A stretch of 45,553 nt of DNA from Muribaculaceae bacterium Isolate-104 (HZI) (lineage in GTDB: Bacteria > Bacteroidota > Bacteroidia > Bacteroidales > Muribaculaceae): NCBI GenBank assembly GCA_003762715.1, contig RIBJ01000063.1, positions 1 to 45,553 on the forward strand, in the 5' to 3' direction. Below, piece by piece: positions 17,605-25,934 of the stretch. The translations under genes were made by a program, and so were the position numbers. A model generated the notes under the pieces. The model was not told the origin of the DNA and did not search any database. It saw only the letters and a list, made by a program, of their open reading frames with translations. Within the stretch, counting starts at the first letter, position 1. Every line of letters starts with the position of its first letter.

Positions 17605-19677
17605 ATGGCAACATTAGAAAAAATCAGAAGCAAATCAGTGCTTTTGCTTGTAATCATCGGTCTGGCGCTTGTGGCGTTCATAATCGGTGACTTCTTCACA
17701 TCCGGCAGAACTATCTTCGGCACCGGTACTACCGTTGCAAAAGTCGGAGGACAGAAAATAGACGTTCAGGAATTCCAGCAGCGCATGGAGCAGGCCAACC
17801 AGCAGGTTCAGCAGAGCGGTCAGAAAGTGGACCAGGCTGTGCTTCAGCAGCAGGTGCTCGGCGCCATGGTAGGTGAAAAGCTTTTCAAGAAAGAGATGGA
17901 AGATCTCGGTTTGAAAGTAACCGATGCCGAACTTACCGACGCTATGCTCGGCAGCGGCTCTTTTTATCTTGACGGCATGCTTCGCCAGCAGGGTATCGAA
18001 AGTGCCCGCGCATTACACGATATGGCATACAACCCGGTGAACTACGGTATAGACGAGGCAAGCGCGGCGCAGCTCCGCCAGTACTGGCTGTCGCTTGAGG
18101 CGCAGATGGAAGAAAGCCTGCTGCGTCAGAAATTCAACAACCTGTTCATGGGCACACTGACCGCAAACGAGCTTGACGCAAAAGCGTTGTACGAAGAAAA
18201 TGCGGCTACAGCTGTTGTGGCGTATGCAATGAAAGATTTCTCTACTCTTTCCGACGATGACTATGCAGTTACCGATAAGGAAATTCAGGCAGAGTGGGAG
18301 AAAAACAAACAGAACTATGTGCTTGACGCGCCCCAGCGAGCTATCAGCTATATCGCAGTTGAAATCGCTCCCTCGGCAGAGGATGTGACCGCTGCAGAAA
18401 AAGAGGTTGAGGACGCAATCGACGCTCTTAAGTCTCAGCCTGCTACAGAAGGCCTTGTCGACAAAGTGGATTTTATAGTAAACCGCAACAAGGTGGCAGC
18501 CTCTTCAATACTTGACACCCGTCTGAAAAAGTTTGCCGACAGCACATCTGTAGGCAATGCCGCTCTGGTGTCGCGCATCGGCAATGATTTCACTCTTGCA
18601 AAACTTATCGGCAAGTCTGTGGAGACAGACTCTGTCAGTGTAAATATCTTTGCGGTTCGCGGCAGCCGTGCCACAGCCGACTCTATTATCCGCGAACTCA
18701 ATGGCGGCAGAGTGTCAATAGACAGCATTTCTGCTATCGCCGGCGTGGAATCGGTTCAGAAGGACCTCAATCTTTCGCTCCTTGACCCGCAGGTAGCATC
18801 ACTGCGCGACGCTCTCGCGAGCGCTACCACCGGCACATACTTTATTCCTGACACAACTTCCGCCGAAGGCGCGCTTGTAGTTAGAGTAAACAGCCGCAAG
18901 GCACCGGTAACAGTTTATGACATCGCGGAAATCCGTTACACAGCAGAGCCCTCACGCGCTACTGTGAACAAACTCGAAGCCGATCTCCAGACATTCATAA
19001 ACAACAACAAGACCGCTGCCGATTTCGTGGCTAACGCATCGGAAGCCGGTTACCAGACATTCCCCACAATAGTGAGCTCGTCAACACCTCAGATTGACAA
19101 CATCCCTGCAAGCCGCGCTGCGGTACACTGGGCAATGGATGCCAAGAAAGGTAGCGTGTCACCGATATTCGGCGAGGAAACCGACGGCCGGTTCATCGTT
19201 GTGGCTCTCAGCGACATCTACGACGGCTATATGCCTGCCACCGCTCCTAATGTAAAATCTTACCTTGCTTCGGAGGTTAGAAACAACAAAAAGGCTGCTG
19301 CCCTTATAGAGCAGTACAAAGGCAAAGCAAATGACCTTGCCGGCTATGCAAGCCTCATGGATGCCAAAGTCGACACCACAATGGTAAACTTCGGTCAGCT
19401 TTCAATCTACAATCCCGGAGTAGGCGGTCCTGATTTTGCAGCTACAGTAAATGTTACCGAACCCGGCAAACTTGCGGGCCCCATAAAGGGCAGCACCGGT
19501 GTGGTTGTGTTCAATGTTGTGAATGTGGACAAGGAGGGCAGACCCTACAGCTTTGAGGAAAACGCGCTCAACTACAACCGCACTCGTGGTGCCGCAATGC
19601 TCGGAAACAATCTTCAGCTGTTGCTGCTCGGAAACCAGAAAGTTGAAAACAACCTTATGAAATTCTTCCGCGACTAA
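17605..19677 (+). CDS. ppiD: PpiD/SurA-like membrane-anchored periplasmic peptidyl-prolyl isomerase
   Basis: A 690-aa protein that should help newly exported proteins fold at the periplasmic face of the inner membrane. A single N-terminal membrane anchor (about 12-30) is followed by a SurA-type N-terminal chaperone domain rich in Gln and helices (about 45-210). A middle region of charged helices comes next, then one or two degenerate parvulin-like domains (about 340-440 and 445-560, the latter with KKGSVSPIFGEETDGRFIVVALSDIYDGY). The C-terminal helices (600-690) probably pack back onto the chaperone domain. Catalytic parvulin residues are not clearly conserved, so it may act mainly as a chaperone. 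It has its own promoter and terminator. Confidence 0.85.
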   Translation: MATLEKIRSKSVLLLVIIGLALVAFIIGDFFTSGRTIFGTGTTVAKVGGQKIDVQEFQQRMEQANQQVQQSGQKVDQAVLQQQVLGAMVGEKLFKKEMEDLGLKVTDAELTDAMLGSGSFYLDGMLRQQGIESARALHDMAYNPVNYGIDEASAAQLRQYWLSLEAQMEESLLRQKFNNLFMGTLTANELDAKALYEENAATAVVAYAMKDFSTLSDDDYAVTDKEIQAEWEKNKQNYVLDAPQRAISYIAVEIAPSAEDVTAAEKEVEDAIDALKSQPATEGLVDKVDFIVNRNKVAASSILDTRLKKFADSTSVGNAALVSRIGNDFTLAKLIGKSVETDSVSVNIFAVRGSRATADSIIRELNGGRVSIDSISAIAGVESVQKDLNLSLLDPQVASLRDALASATTGTYFIPDTTSAEGALVVRVNSRKAPVTVYDIAEIRYTAEPSRATVNKLEADLQTFINNNKTAADFVANASEAGYQTFPTIVSSSTPQIDNIPASRAAVHWAMDAKKGSVSPIFGEETDGRFIVVALSDIYDGYMPATAPNVKSYLASEVRNNKKAAALIEQYKGKANDLAGYASLMDAKVDTTMVNFGQLSIYNPGVGGPDFAATVNVTEPGKLAGPIKGSTGVVVFNVVNVDKEGRPYSFEENALNYNRTRGAAMLGNNLQLLLLGNQKVENNLMKFFRD

Positions 19678-19710
19678 GCCATAAGGTCGCTGGACATCAA
19701 ACCATACACT

Positions 19711-19748
19711 CAGCCCGGCGGTAGAACATCTTCCGTCGGGCTGTTTTT
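19711..19748 (+). terminator. Terminator of the PpiD-like gene
   Basis: An 11-bp stem, CAGCCCGGCGG (19711-19721) with CCGTCGGGCTG (19733-19743), is followed by five T. It lies 33 bases after the stop. Confidence 0.85.
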
Positions 19749-19767
19749 AAACAACCTATTAATATTG

Positions 19768-20970
19768 ATGAAATCCATACGAGAGCTTTACCGAATCGGC
19801 ACAGGACCGTCAAGCAGTCATACCATGGGTCCCCGCAGGGCATCAGCAATGTTTGCCGAAAGAACCGGCGGCGCGTCAAAATACATTGTCACTTTGTATG
19901 GCGCTCTTGCCGCAACAGGCAAAGGACACCTTACGGATGTCGCCATTACCGACACCCTTTCTCCGCTCGCCCCGGTTGAAATCGAGTGGCAGCCGAATGT
20001 GTTTCTGCCATATCATCCGAACGGCATGAAATTTACCGCGATGGATGCTGAAGGCAATAAGACTGATGAGTGGACTGTATTCAGCATCGGTGGCGGAGAG
20101 CTTGCCGAAGAGGGCAACAGAGGCACATTGTCGCCGGATGTGTACACAATGAATACAATGACCGATATTCTCGAATGGTGCAATGAAACCGGTAAGTCGT
20201 ACTGGGAGTATGTCGAGGAGTGCGAAGGCCCGGAAATATGGGATTTTCTTGCGACTGTGTGGCAGACAATGTGTGCGGCAGTGGAACGCGGGCTTGACAA
20301 GGAGGGCGTGTTGCCCGGCACGTTGAATCTCAGGCGGCGCGCAGCCACATACCATGTGCGAGCGTCAGGCTACAAGAGCAATCTCCAGAGTCGCGGGCTG
20401 GTATTTTCCTATGCCCTGGCTGTAAGCGAGGAGAATGCGTCCGGAGGCGAGATAGTAACCGCACCCACATGCGGTTCGTGCGGAGTGGTGCCGGCTGTGC
20501 TCTATCACCTCAAGAAGAGCCGCGATTTCTCTGATGCGCGCATATACCGTGCTCTCGCTACAGCGGGGCTTATTGGCAACGTGGTCAAGCATAACGCCTC
20601 CATAGCCGGTGCCGAAGTGGGCTGTCAGGGTGAGGTCGGTGTGGCATGTGCAATGGCGGCTGCGGCATCAAACCAACTGTTTGGAGGTAGCCCGGCGCAG
20701 ATAGAGTATGCGGCGGAAATGGGGCTTGAACATCATCTCGGCATGACATGCGACCCGGTGTGCGGACTCGTTCAGATACCATGTATAGAACGCAACGCTT
20801 ATGCAGCCGCACGCGCGCTTGACGCCAATCTGTACTCGGCATTCACAGACGGTGGACACCGGGTGTCTTTTGACCGAGTGGTGGAGGTCATGAAGCAGAC
20901 CGGACATGACCTGCCTTCCATTTATAAAGAGACCGGCGAGGGCGGACTCGCCAGAACCTGGAACAACTGA
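19768..20970 (+). CDS. sdaA: L-serine ammonia-lyase (iron-sulfur serine dehydratase)
   Basis: Deaminates L-serine to pyruvate and ammonia with a catalytic 4Fe-4S cluster. The 400-aa protein is the fused single-chain form. The N-terminal beta domain has the IGTGPSSSHTMGP motif (residues about 10-22). The C-terminal alpha domain carries the cluster cysteines in APTCGSCG, GCQGEVG and MTCDPVCGLVQIPCIERN. The ATG at 19768 is used; an in-frame TTG directly before it is less likely. Transcription probably continues into the glycosyltransferase gene 16 bases downstream. Confidence 0.95.
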   Translation: MKSIRELYRIGTGPSSSHTMGPRRASAMFAERTGGASKYIVTLYGALAATGKGHLTDVAITDTLSPLAPVEIEWQPNVFLPYHPNGMKFTAMDAEGNKTDEWTVFSIGGGELAEEGNRGTLSPDVYTMNTMTDILEWCNETGKSYWEYVEECEGPEIWDFLATVWQTMCAAVERGLDKEGVLPGTLNLRRRAATYHVRASGYKSNLQSRGLVFSYALAVSEENASGGEIVTAPTCGSCGVVPAVLYHLKKSRDFSDARIYRALATAGLIGNVVKHNASIAGAEVGCQGEVGVACAMAAAASNQLFGGSPAQIEYAAEMGLEHHLGMTCDPVCGLVQIPCIERNAYAAARALDANLYSAFTDGGHRVSFDRVVEVMKQTGHDLPSIYKETGEGGLARTWNN

Positions 20971-20986
20971 CATCAGAAACCTCGGT

Positions 20987-22201
20987 TTGAAGATTCTTCT
21001 TGTCAATAAATTCTACTATCGTCGTGGCGGCGATTGCGTTCATTTTCTCGCATTGGAGAAGTTGTTGCGCAATGCCGGACATGAGGTGGCGGTGCTGACA
21101 ATGCGCAGTGGCAGCAATATGCCTTTGCGTTCAGACGATTATGAGGTTGGCGAAGTGAGCATGACCGGGACTGTGACATCAACGCTCAAGGCTGCCTGCC
21201 GCATACTCGGCTGGGGGATAGACAAGGTTGTCAGGCGCGCTTTGAATGAGTTCCGTCCCGATGTGGTGCATTTACACAATATACATTCATACATTTCGCC
21301 GCGAGTGGCTCAACTTGCCCGCGAGGCGGGTTGTAGAGTGGTGTGGACTCTTCATGACTACAAGCTGCTGTGTGGAGCATACTCATTTTTATGCGGAGGC
21401 AAGATTTGTACTGATTGCATAGCCAATTCTCCGTTTGCCATGGTGAGGCGAAGATGTATGAAAAATTCGCTTTCGGCTTCGGTGCTTGCCTATGCCGAAG
21501 CCAAGGTGTGGAGCCGTCGTCGAATATCGTCATGGGTAGATGCCTTTATCTGTCCGAGCGAGTTCATGCGAGAAAAAATGATTGAGGGCAGATTTGAATC
21601 ACACAGGCTGCATGTGCTAAACAACTTTGTTGATACAGAGGTGTTTAATGCCGGCAGTGAAAAGCGTGATGGGGTATGCTACATCGGGCGTCTCTCTGCT
21701 GAAAAGGGGGTGGATATTCTTGCAAAGGTAGCGGCAGAAGCGGCATTTCCTTTGACAATAGCCGGAACCGGTCCATTGGAAAAAGACCTCAAAAGCAGTT
21801 ATGGCAGCTGCGAGAACATCCGTTTTGCAGGGCAGCTTGGAGAGCATGAGGTGGCGGGGGTGCTGCGCAAATGCAAAGTGAGCGTAATGCCCTCTGTTTG
21901 TTATGATAACAATCCGCTGTCGGTAGGGGAGTCTTTTTGTTGCGGCACACCTGTAGTCGCGTCCCGGCTTGGCGGACTCACAGAGCTGGTAAGTCCGGAA
22001 AACGGGCTGCTGTTTTCCGCCGGCAATGAGGAGTCAATGCGGCGTGCTATATTGCAGAGCCTTAAATTGCCGTGGGACAATGCCTCTATATCATCTGAGG
22101 CGCGGCAACGTTTTTCTCCTGAGGCATATTGCCGGAGTATTCTACGGTTGTACGGGAGTCAAGCAGGCTGTAATACAGCGACACCACTGAATCGCAAATA
22201 G
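20987..22201 (+). CDS. Glycosyltransferase family 4 protein
   Basis: A GT-B fold sugar transferase, probably for envelope or capsular polysaccharide. N-terminal LKILLVNKFYYRRGG with the glycine-rich donor-side loop, then HLHNIHSY, a cysteine-rich insertion (CGGKICTDCI) seen in some GT4 enzymes, and VCYIGRLSAEKGVD. Near the C terminus comes the nucleotide-sugar site with an E-x7-E-like segment (SVGESFCCGTPVVASRLGGLTELV). The frame is open back to an ATG at 20906 inside sdaA, but family similarity begins at the TTG at 20987, which I prefer (404 aa). The last 116 bases overlap the 3' end of the convergent kinase-fusion gene. The final 15 residues look like an extension beyond the family core. 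Confidence 0.88.
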   Translation: MKILLVNKFYYRRGGDCVHFLALEKLLRNAGHEVAVLTMRSGSNMPLRSDDYEVGEVSMTGTVTSTLKAACRILGWGIDKVVRRALNEFRPDVVHLHNIHSYISPRVAQLAREAGCRVVWTLHDYKLLCGAYSFLCGGKICTDCIANSPFAMVRRRCMKNSLSASVLAYAEAKVWSRRRISSWVDAFICPSEFMREKMIEGRFESHRLHVLNNFVDTEVFNAGSEKRDGVCYIGRLSAEKGVDILAKVAAEAAFPLTIAGTGPLEKDLKSSYGSCENIRFAGQLGEHEVAGVLRKCKVSVMPSVCYDNNPLSVGESFCCGTPVVASRLGGLTELVSPENGLLFSAGNEESMRRAILQSLKLPWDNASISSEARQRFSPEAYCRSILRLYGSQAGCNTATPLNRK

Positions 22202-23474
22202 ATTCGGCGCTCATTCTGGATGTGTCAAACACAGCATGGTAGTTGCGCGGGTCATCCCACCGCTTGCCGGTGTAGTAAGCGTAGTGAGAACTCCTTTCTG
22301 AGTTTATGCGGGCTACTGTAGCGCGAGCCTTTTCAGGTGCTATTCCGTAGTAGTCCACGGCTCTCTTTTCCTTGTACTCTGTTGACGCGTGAAGATATAT
22401 GTGCAGGCAGTCGGGCTTGTCCTGAAGAACATAATCGCTGCATCTGCCAACTATAACGCACGATGATTGTCCGGCAATTTGTCTAATTACCCGGCTTTGC
22501 GCTACAAAAAGAGCGTCGTTTATGTTGATGCTGCGCTCCACCGGCACCGAATAATCATGAAAAATCATTTCGTAAAGCAGGCTGTGCGAAAGTTTCTGGT
22601 CGTACTCCCTTACTTTTGCCTCGCTGAACCCGGATTCTTTCGCAACCATAGCCATCATGGCATTGTCGACAAATCGTATACCGAGTTTTTCGGCAATCAT
22701 CTTGCCTATGTCATGACCGCCGCTGCCGTATTCCCGCGCAATTGTGATGACGCAGTGTTCCCTTTCCGGAGTAATGCCGTGCAGAGCCGGTCTGTCAGCA
22801 GCATCTCTCTCCCACCTTTCTATGAAACCGAGTCTTGGTTTTATAATTCTTATAAGCGGTCCGGTGAACAGAGCCGCGGCAAGGGTTCCTTCGCGCACTC
22901 CGTCAATTTGTCCGGCAAGAATCCATGAGCAGCCCGCTGCAAGTACCACAAGCGAGATATCAAACATAATCTTTACAGTGCCGAACTCTTTTTTGAACCG
23001 TTTTGATGCCACATGAACGAAGTACTCACCGCTTACCATTGACACATCTGCGATAACCTCAAGCGAGATGCCGACAGCCATACTGACACATCCGAGAGCT
23101 ATGGTAGAAAGTTTCATGAGATAGTTTTCAGGGTGGTAAAAGCCCAGCATGCCCATTGTAATGTCAACGAACAGACCGAACACCACCGACACCGGCAGCT
23201 GCATTATAAGACCGATTTTGTTGTCTTTTATCCCTTGCCTGCCGAGCATAAGCATCTGTCCTGCCATAAGAGCGAGGTTAAGAATCAAAATGAATGTTCC
23301 CATGGAGAGAGTAGTGTTGATGCTGAGAACGTATGGAATGCTCGAAATAGGGGATGTGCCTACCAGCGATTTGGTTATGAGGCTGACTCCGAGCGATATC
23401 ATAAACAGGGAGACCAAAAAAACGAAATATCTGCGCAACAGTTCGTTCCGGGAGCGTGTACTACTATTTTCCAT
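22086..23474 (-). CDS. YczE/YitT-like membrane domain fused to a cytidylate kinase-like domain
   Basis: A 462-aa two-part protein. Residues about 10-225 form at least five hydrophobic helices of the YczE/YyaS/YitT (DUF6198-like) type (SLFMISLGVSLITKSLVGTSP at the start). Residues about 240-445 form a cytidylate kinase-like P-loop domain. Its nucleotide loop is REYGSGGHDIG (about 247-257), followed by DNAMMAMVAKESGFSE and a VIVGRCSDYVL segment. The substrate of the kinase part is unknown; this group is not the housekeeping Cmk. The frame runs 264 bases further upstream, but the ATG at 23474 is the first that fits the membrane domain and the -7 element at 23507-23514. The end overlaps the GT4 gene by 116 bases, antiparallel. 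Confidence 0.88.
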   Translation of the reverse strand: MENSSTRSRNELLRRYFVFLVSLFMISLGVSLITKSLVGTSPISSIPYVLSINTTLSMGTFILILNLALMAGQMLMLGRQGIKDNKIGLIMQLPVSVVFGLFVDITMGMLGFYHPENYLMKLSTIALGCVSMAVGISLEVIADVSMVSGEYFVHVASKRFKKEFGTVKIMFDISLVVLAAGCSWILAGQIDGVREGTLAAALFTGPLIRIIKPRLGFIERWERDAADRPALHGITPEREHCVITIAREYGSGGHDIGKMIAEKLGIRFVDNAMMAMVAKESGFSEAKVREYDQKLSHSLLYEMIFHDYSVPVERSININDALFVAQSRVIRQIAGQSSCVIVGRCSDYVLQDKPDCLHIYLHASTEYKEKRAVDYYGIAPEKARATVARINSERSSHYAYYTGKRWDDPRNYHAVFDTSRMSAESICDSVVSLYYSLLDSRTTVEYSGNMPQEKNVAAPQMI

Positions 23475-23506
23475 AATTTCAAAACGGCGTTTGACAAACG
23501 CTGCTA

Positions 23507-23514
23507 CAAAATTA
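23507..23514 (-). promoter_or_regulatory. -7 element of the kinase-fusion gene
   Basis: Reverse-strand TAATTTTG, 33 bases upstream of the ATG at 23474. It supports that start over the longer open frame. Confidence 0.5.
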
Positions 23515-23579
23515 CAAAAAAACACAGAGGCTATGGCTGCCCAAGCCCGGTACAGGCTTCTTTTTCCACAGACAATTGC

Positions 23580-23587
23580 TATTTTTG
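23580..23587 (+). promoter_or_regulatory. -7 element of the DUF2130 gene
   Basis: TATTTTTG matches TAnnTTTG and lies 41 bases before the ATG at 23628. The -33 region is only a T-rich stretch. Confidence 0.45.
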
Positions 23588-23627
23588 CAGGAGAATTTAC
23601 AAAACCACACTTCCGTAAGCCTTGTAT

Positions 23628-25019
23628 ATGAAAGAACTGAGATGTCCCCACTGCAAAGAAGTTTTTCAGGTAGATGATGCCGCCTTTGAGTCTATTGCGT
23701 CGCAAGTACGCAGCGCTGAATTTGAAGCCGAGTTGCATCTGCGGGCAGAAGAGCTGAAAAAGAGTCTGTCAGCTGACTTTGAGGTGAGTCGCGAGCGGGT
23801 GCGTAATGAGTTTGAAAAGAAATTGCTTAGCCGTGAAAGTGATTTGCAGAAGCGAGACAATGAAATTTCTTTGCTAAAAGAGCGTATGGCGGCAATAGAT
23901 TCGCAGAAATCGCTTGAAATGACCAATCTGCTGGCAAAAAAAGATGCGGATATACAGGCTTTGAAGCGGCAGCTTGAGCAAAGAGATGACAAACAGCGGA
24001 TTGTGTTGCTTGAACAGCAGAAAGAGAATGATGAACTGCTGAAAAGAAAAGACGAGGAGCTTGCCGATTTGCGAAACTCGCTTGAGCGTCAACGCCTGGA
24101 GGCAGAAGCGAAAAGGTCGTCGCTTGAGGTTGAACATCAAAATCTTATAAAGGCAAAGGACAAAGAGATAGACCTTTACAAGAGTTTTCGCACGGGGTTG
24201 TCTGTAAAGCTCATCGGTGAAGACCTTGAGCAGCATTGCGCCGTGGAGTTCGAGCGGGCGCAGGCAAACGGTCTTTTCCCTTGTGCAGCTTTCGGAAAAG
24301 ACAATGACACGCGACCGGGCGGCACTAAAGGCGATTTCATTTTCCGCGACTATATCGGTGGGGTGGAGTATATCTCGATAATGTTTGAGATGAAAAACGA
24401 GGATCCCGAATCGGTCAACAAGCACAAAAACATAGATTTCCTTGCCAAACTTGACAAGGACAGAACCGAAAAGGGGTGCGAGTACGCGGTTCTGGTGACT
24501 ATGCTTGAGAAAGAAAACGAGCTTTATAATAAGGGGATAGTCAATATGTCGCACCGATATCCGAAAATGTATATAATACGCCCGTCTATGTTCATAGAGC
24601 TGACCGCACTGCTGTGTCAGGCATCAAAAAAAGGCTTTGAAGAAATAGCTTCGCTTAAAGACGAGCTTGCCGTGGCGCGGTCGCAGAGCATAGACATCAC
24701 CAATTTTGAAAAACGCCGAGACCAGTTTGTCGAACAGTTCACCAAGCTCGTGAACGACCACCAGAAAAAGCACAACGATGCGATGGATGAGATAGACAAG
24801 GTGATAGCGGCTCTGGAAAAACAGGCTGCCGCGTTGAGAAAAGTGAAAGGCATATTCGAGACATCCAATCAAAAAATCATTAAGGCAGGCGATGCAGCGG
24901 AAAATAACTTCACTATAAAGAAACTCACATACGGCAATCCTACTATGAAAGCCCGTTTTGAGGAGGCGCGCCGCATTTCGGCATCGAACGGCGGCGAGAT
25001 ACCCGACACCGCTGACTGA
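23628..25019 (+). CDS. DUF2130 protein, coiled-coil with PD-(D/E)XK-like core
   Basis: A 463-aa protein of the DUF2130 family, function unestablished. It starts with a short CPHC motif (6-9). A long charged coiled coil follows (about 25-185) with heptad-like Glu, Lys and Leu. A globular domain comes next, with GTKGDFIF (D236) followed by the IMFEMKNE strand (E254, K256). A D-x(n)-E-x-K pattern of this kind is typical of PD-(D/E)XK nuclease folds; that is my inference. A second helical region runs to the C terminus. The ATG at 23628 is preferred to an in-frame TTG six bases upstream. It stands alone between its own promoter and a bidirectional terminator. Confidence 0.85.
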   Translation: MKELRCPHCKEVFQVDDAAFESIASQVRSAEFEAELHLRAEELKKSLSADFEVSRERVRNEFEKKLLSRESDLQKRDNEISLLKERMAAIDSQKSLEMTNLLAKKDADIQALKRQLEQRDDKQRIVLLEQQKENDELLKRKDEELADLRNSLERQRLEAEAKRSSLEVEHQNLIKAKDKEIDLYKSFRTGLSVKLIGEDLEQHCAVEFERAQANGLFPCAAFGKDNDTRPGGTKGDFIFRDYIGGVEYISIMFEMKNEDPESVNKHKNIDFLAKLDKDRTEKGCEYAVLVTMLEKENELYNKGIVNMSHRYPKMYIIRPSMFIELTALLCQASKKGFEEIASLKDELAVARSQSIDITNFEKRRDQFVEQFTKLVNDHQKKHNDAMDEIDKVIAALEKQAAALRKVKGIFETSNQKIIKAGDAAENNFTIKKLTYGNPTMKARFEEARRISASNGGEIPDTAD

Positions 25020-25023
25020 AGAT

Positions 25024-25066
25024 AAAAGAGCGGGGCTCCCGGCAAATGCCGGGGCTCCGCTCTTTC
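25024..25066. terminator. Bidirectional terminator between the DUF2130 and OmpA-domain genes
   Basis: Two stacked stems: AAAGAGCGG (25025-25033) with CCGCTCTTT (25057-25065), and CCCGGC (25038-25043) with GCCGGG (25048-25053). T-rich flanks occur on both sides, between convergent genes. Confidence 0.8.
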
Positions 25067-25084
25067 TGTGAATGTGTATCACAA

Positions 25085-25789
25085 TCAGTAATCTACATGA
25101 ATTTCTGCTCTGCGGTTGTGGGGCGCGTCGCCGTAGTCGGTAGTCACTCCGGCTCCGGAGGCGCTCACATTTTCGGCAGGAACTCCGTGAGATACAAGGT
25201 AGTCGCCTACGCTCTTGGCTCGCCGTTCACTCAAACGTCTGTTGAAGTCAGCCGAGCCTGAAGGGTCGGCATATCCGGTAACGGTTATGCTGGCGCCGTT
25301 CTTTGAGGCTTCATCGGCGAGTTTGTTAAGGGTGGCGTTTTCAGGTACGCTGTTGTTGGATTTGGCAAAGAAGTAAACAAAGTTTTCAGGACGACCTTTG
25401 ACTTTGGGCACTATCTTGCGCACAACTGTCTGAGGTACCGCCACCATTTTCCCGGCTGCCCGGTTGAATACAGCCGAGGCGTTGCCAAACGCTGCTTTGG
25501 CGCCGTTGAGTCTGCCTCCGGCGTTCATGGCTTTCTGGTATGCGAGCGGCTGCTGCGCGGGGTTGTTGTAGTGGTGTCGGGCAAGTCCGATAGCACCAAC
25601 CAAGATGGCTGCGGCTACAAGAAATCCACAAACCCAGCCAATCCAGCCGAATCCGGATTTAGTTTTTGAATTTGCTGCGGCAGGGGGTGGTGTTGCAGGT
25701 GGATAAGCGCAACTCTGTCTGTGTGCCTTTGCTTCTACCGGATCATCGTATTCCGGGAGCTCTTTAAGATTGTAATCAGGAGTTTTCAT
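25085..25789 (-). CDS. OmpA-domain protein with a single membrane anchor
   Basis: A 234-aa protein. A cytoplasmic N-terminal part (1-45, rich in Pro and Ala) is followed by one membrane helix (about 47-69). A linker rich in Ala and Asn comes next, then an OmpA/MotB-like peptidoglycan-binding domain (about 130-234) with VTGYADPSGSADFNRRLSERRAKSV and the terminal NRRAEIHV. There is no beta-barrel and no signal peptidase site. It probably sits in the inner membrane and reaches into the periplasm to bind peptidoglycan. The frame is open 102 bases further upstream into a terminator-like hairpin, so the ATG at 25789 is preferred. Confidence 0.85.
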   Translation of the reverse strand: MKTPDYNLKELPEYDDPVEAKAHRQSCAYPPATPPPAAANSKTKSGFGWIGWVCGFLVAAAILVGAIGLARHHYNNPAQQPLAYQKAMNAGGRLNGAKAAFGNASAVFNRAAGKMVAVPQTVVRKIVPKVKGRPENFVYFFAKSNNSVPENATLNKLADEASKNGASITVTGYADPSGSADFNRRLSERRAKSVGDYLVSHGVPAENVSASGAGVTTDYGDAPHNRRAEIHVDY

Positions 25790-25826
25790 AGAGCGGTGTT
25801 TTAAATAGTTATTAGAAACCTTTGAT

Positions 25827-25858
25827 ATAAAAACAAAGAGCCGGGGCAAGCGGCTCTT
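25827..25858 (-). terminator. Terminator after cysK
   Basis: An 8-bp stem, AAGAGCCG (25836-25843) with CGGCTCTT (25851-25858), and on the reverse strand a T-rich tract after it. It separates cysK from the OmpA-domain gene. Confidence 0.75.
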
Positions 25859-25934
25859 AATAACGTTTAATTCTTTTTCAAAAAATGTCAACGCTCAGCG
25901 GCTGTATGCGTCGCCGGGTAGACGCGCGTTTCCG

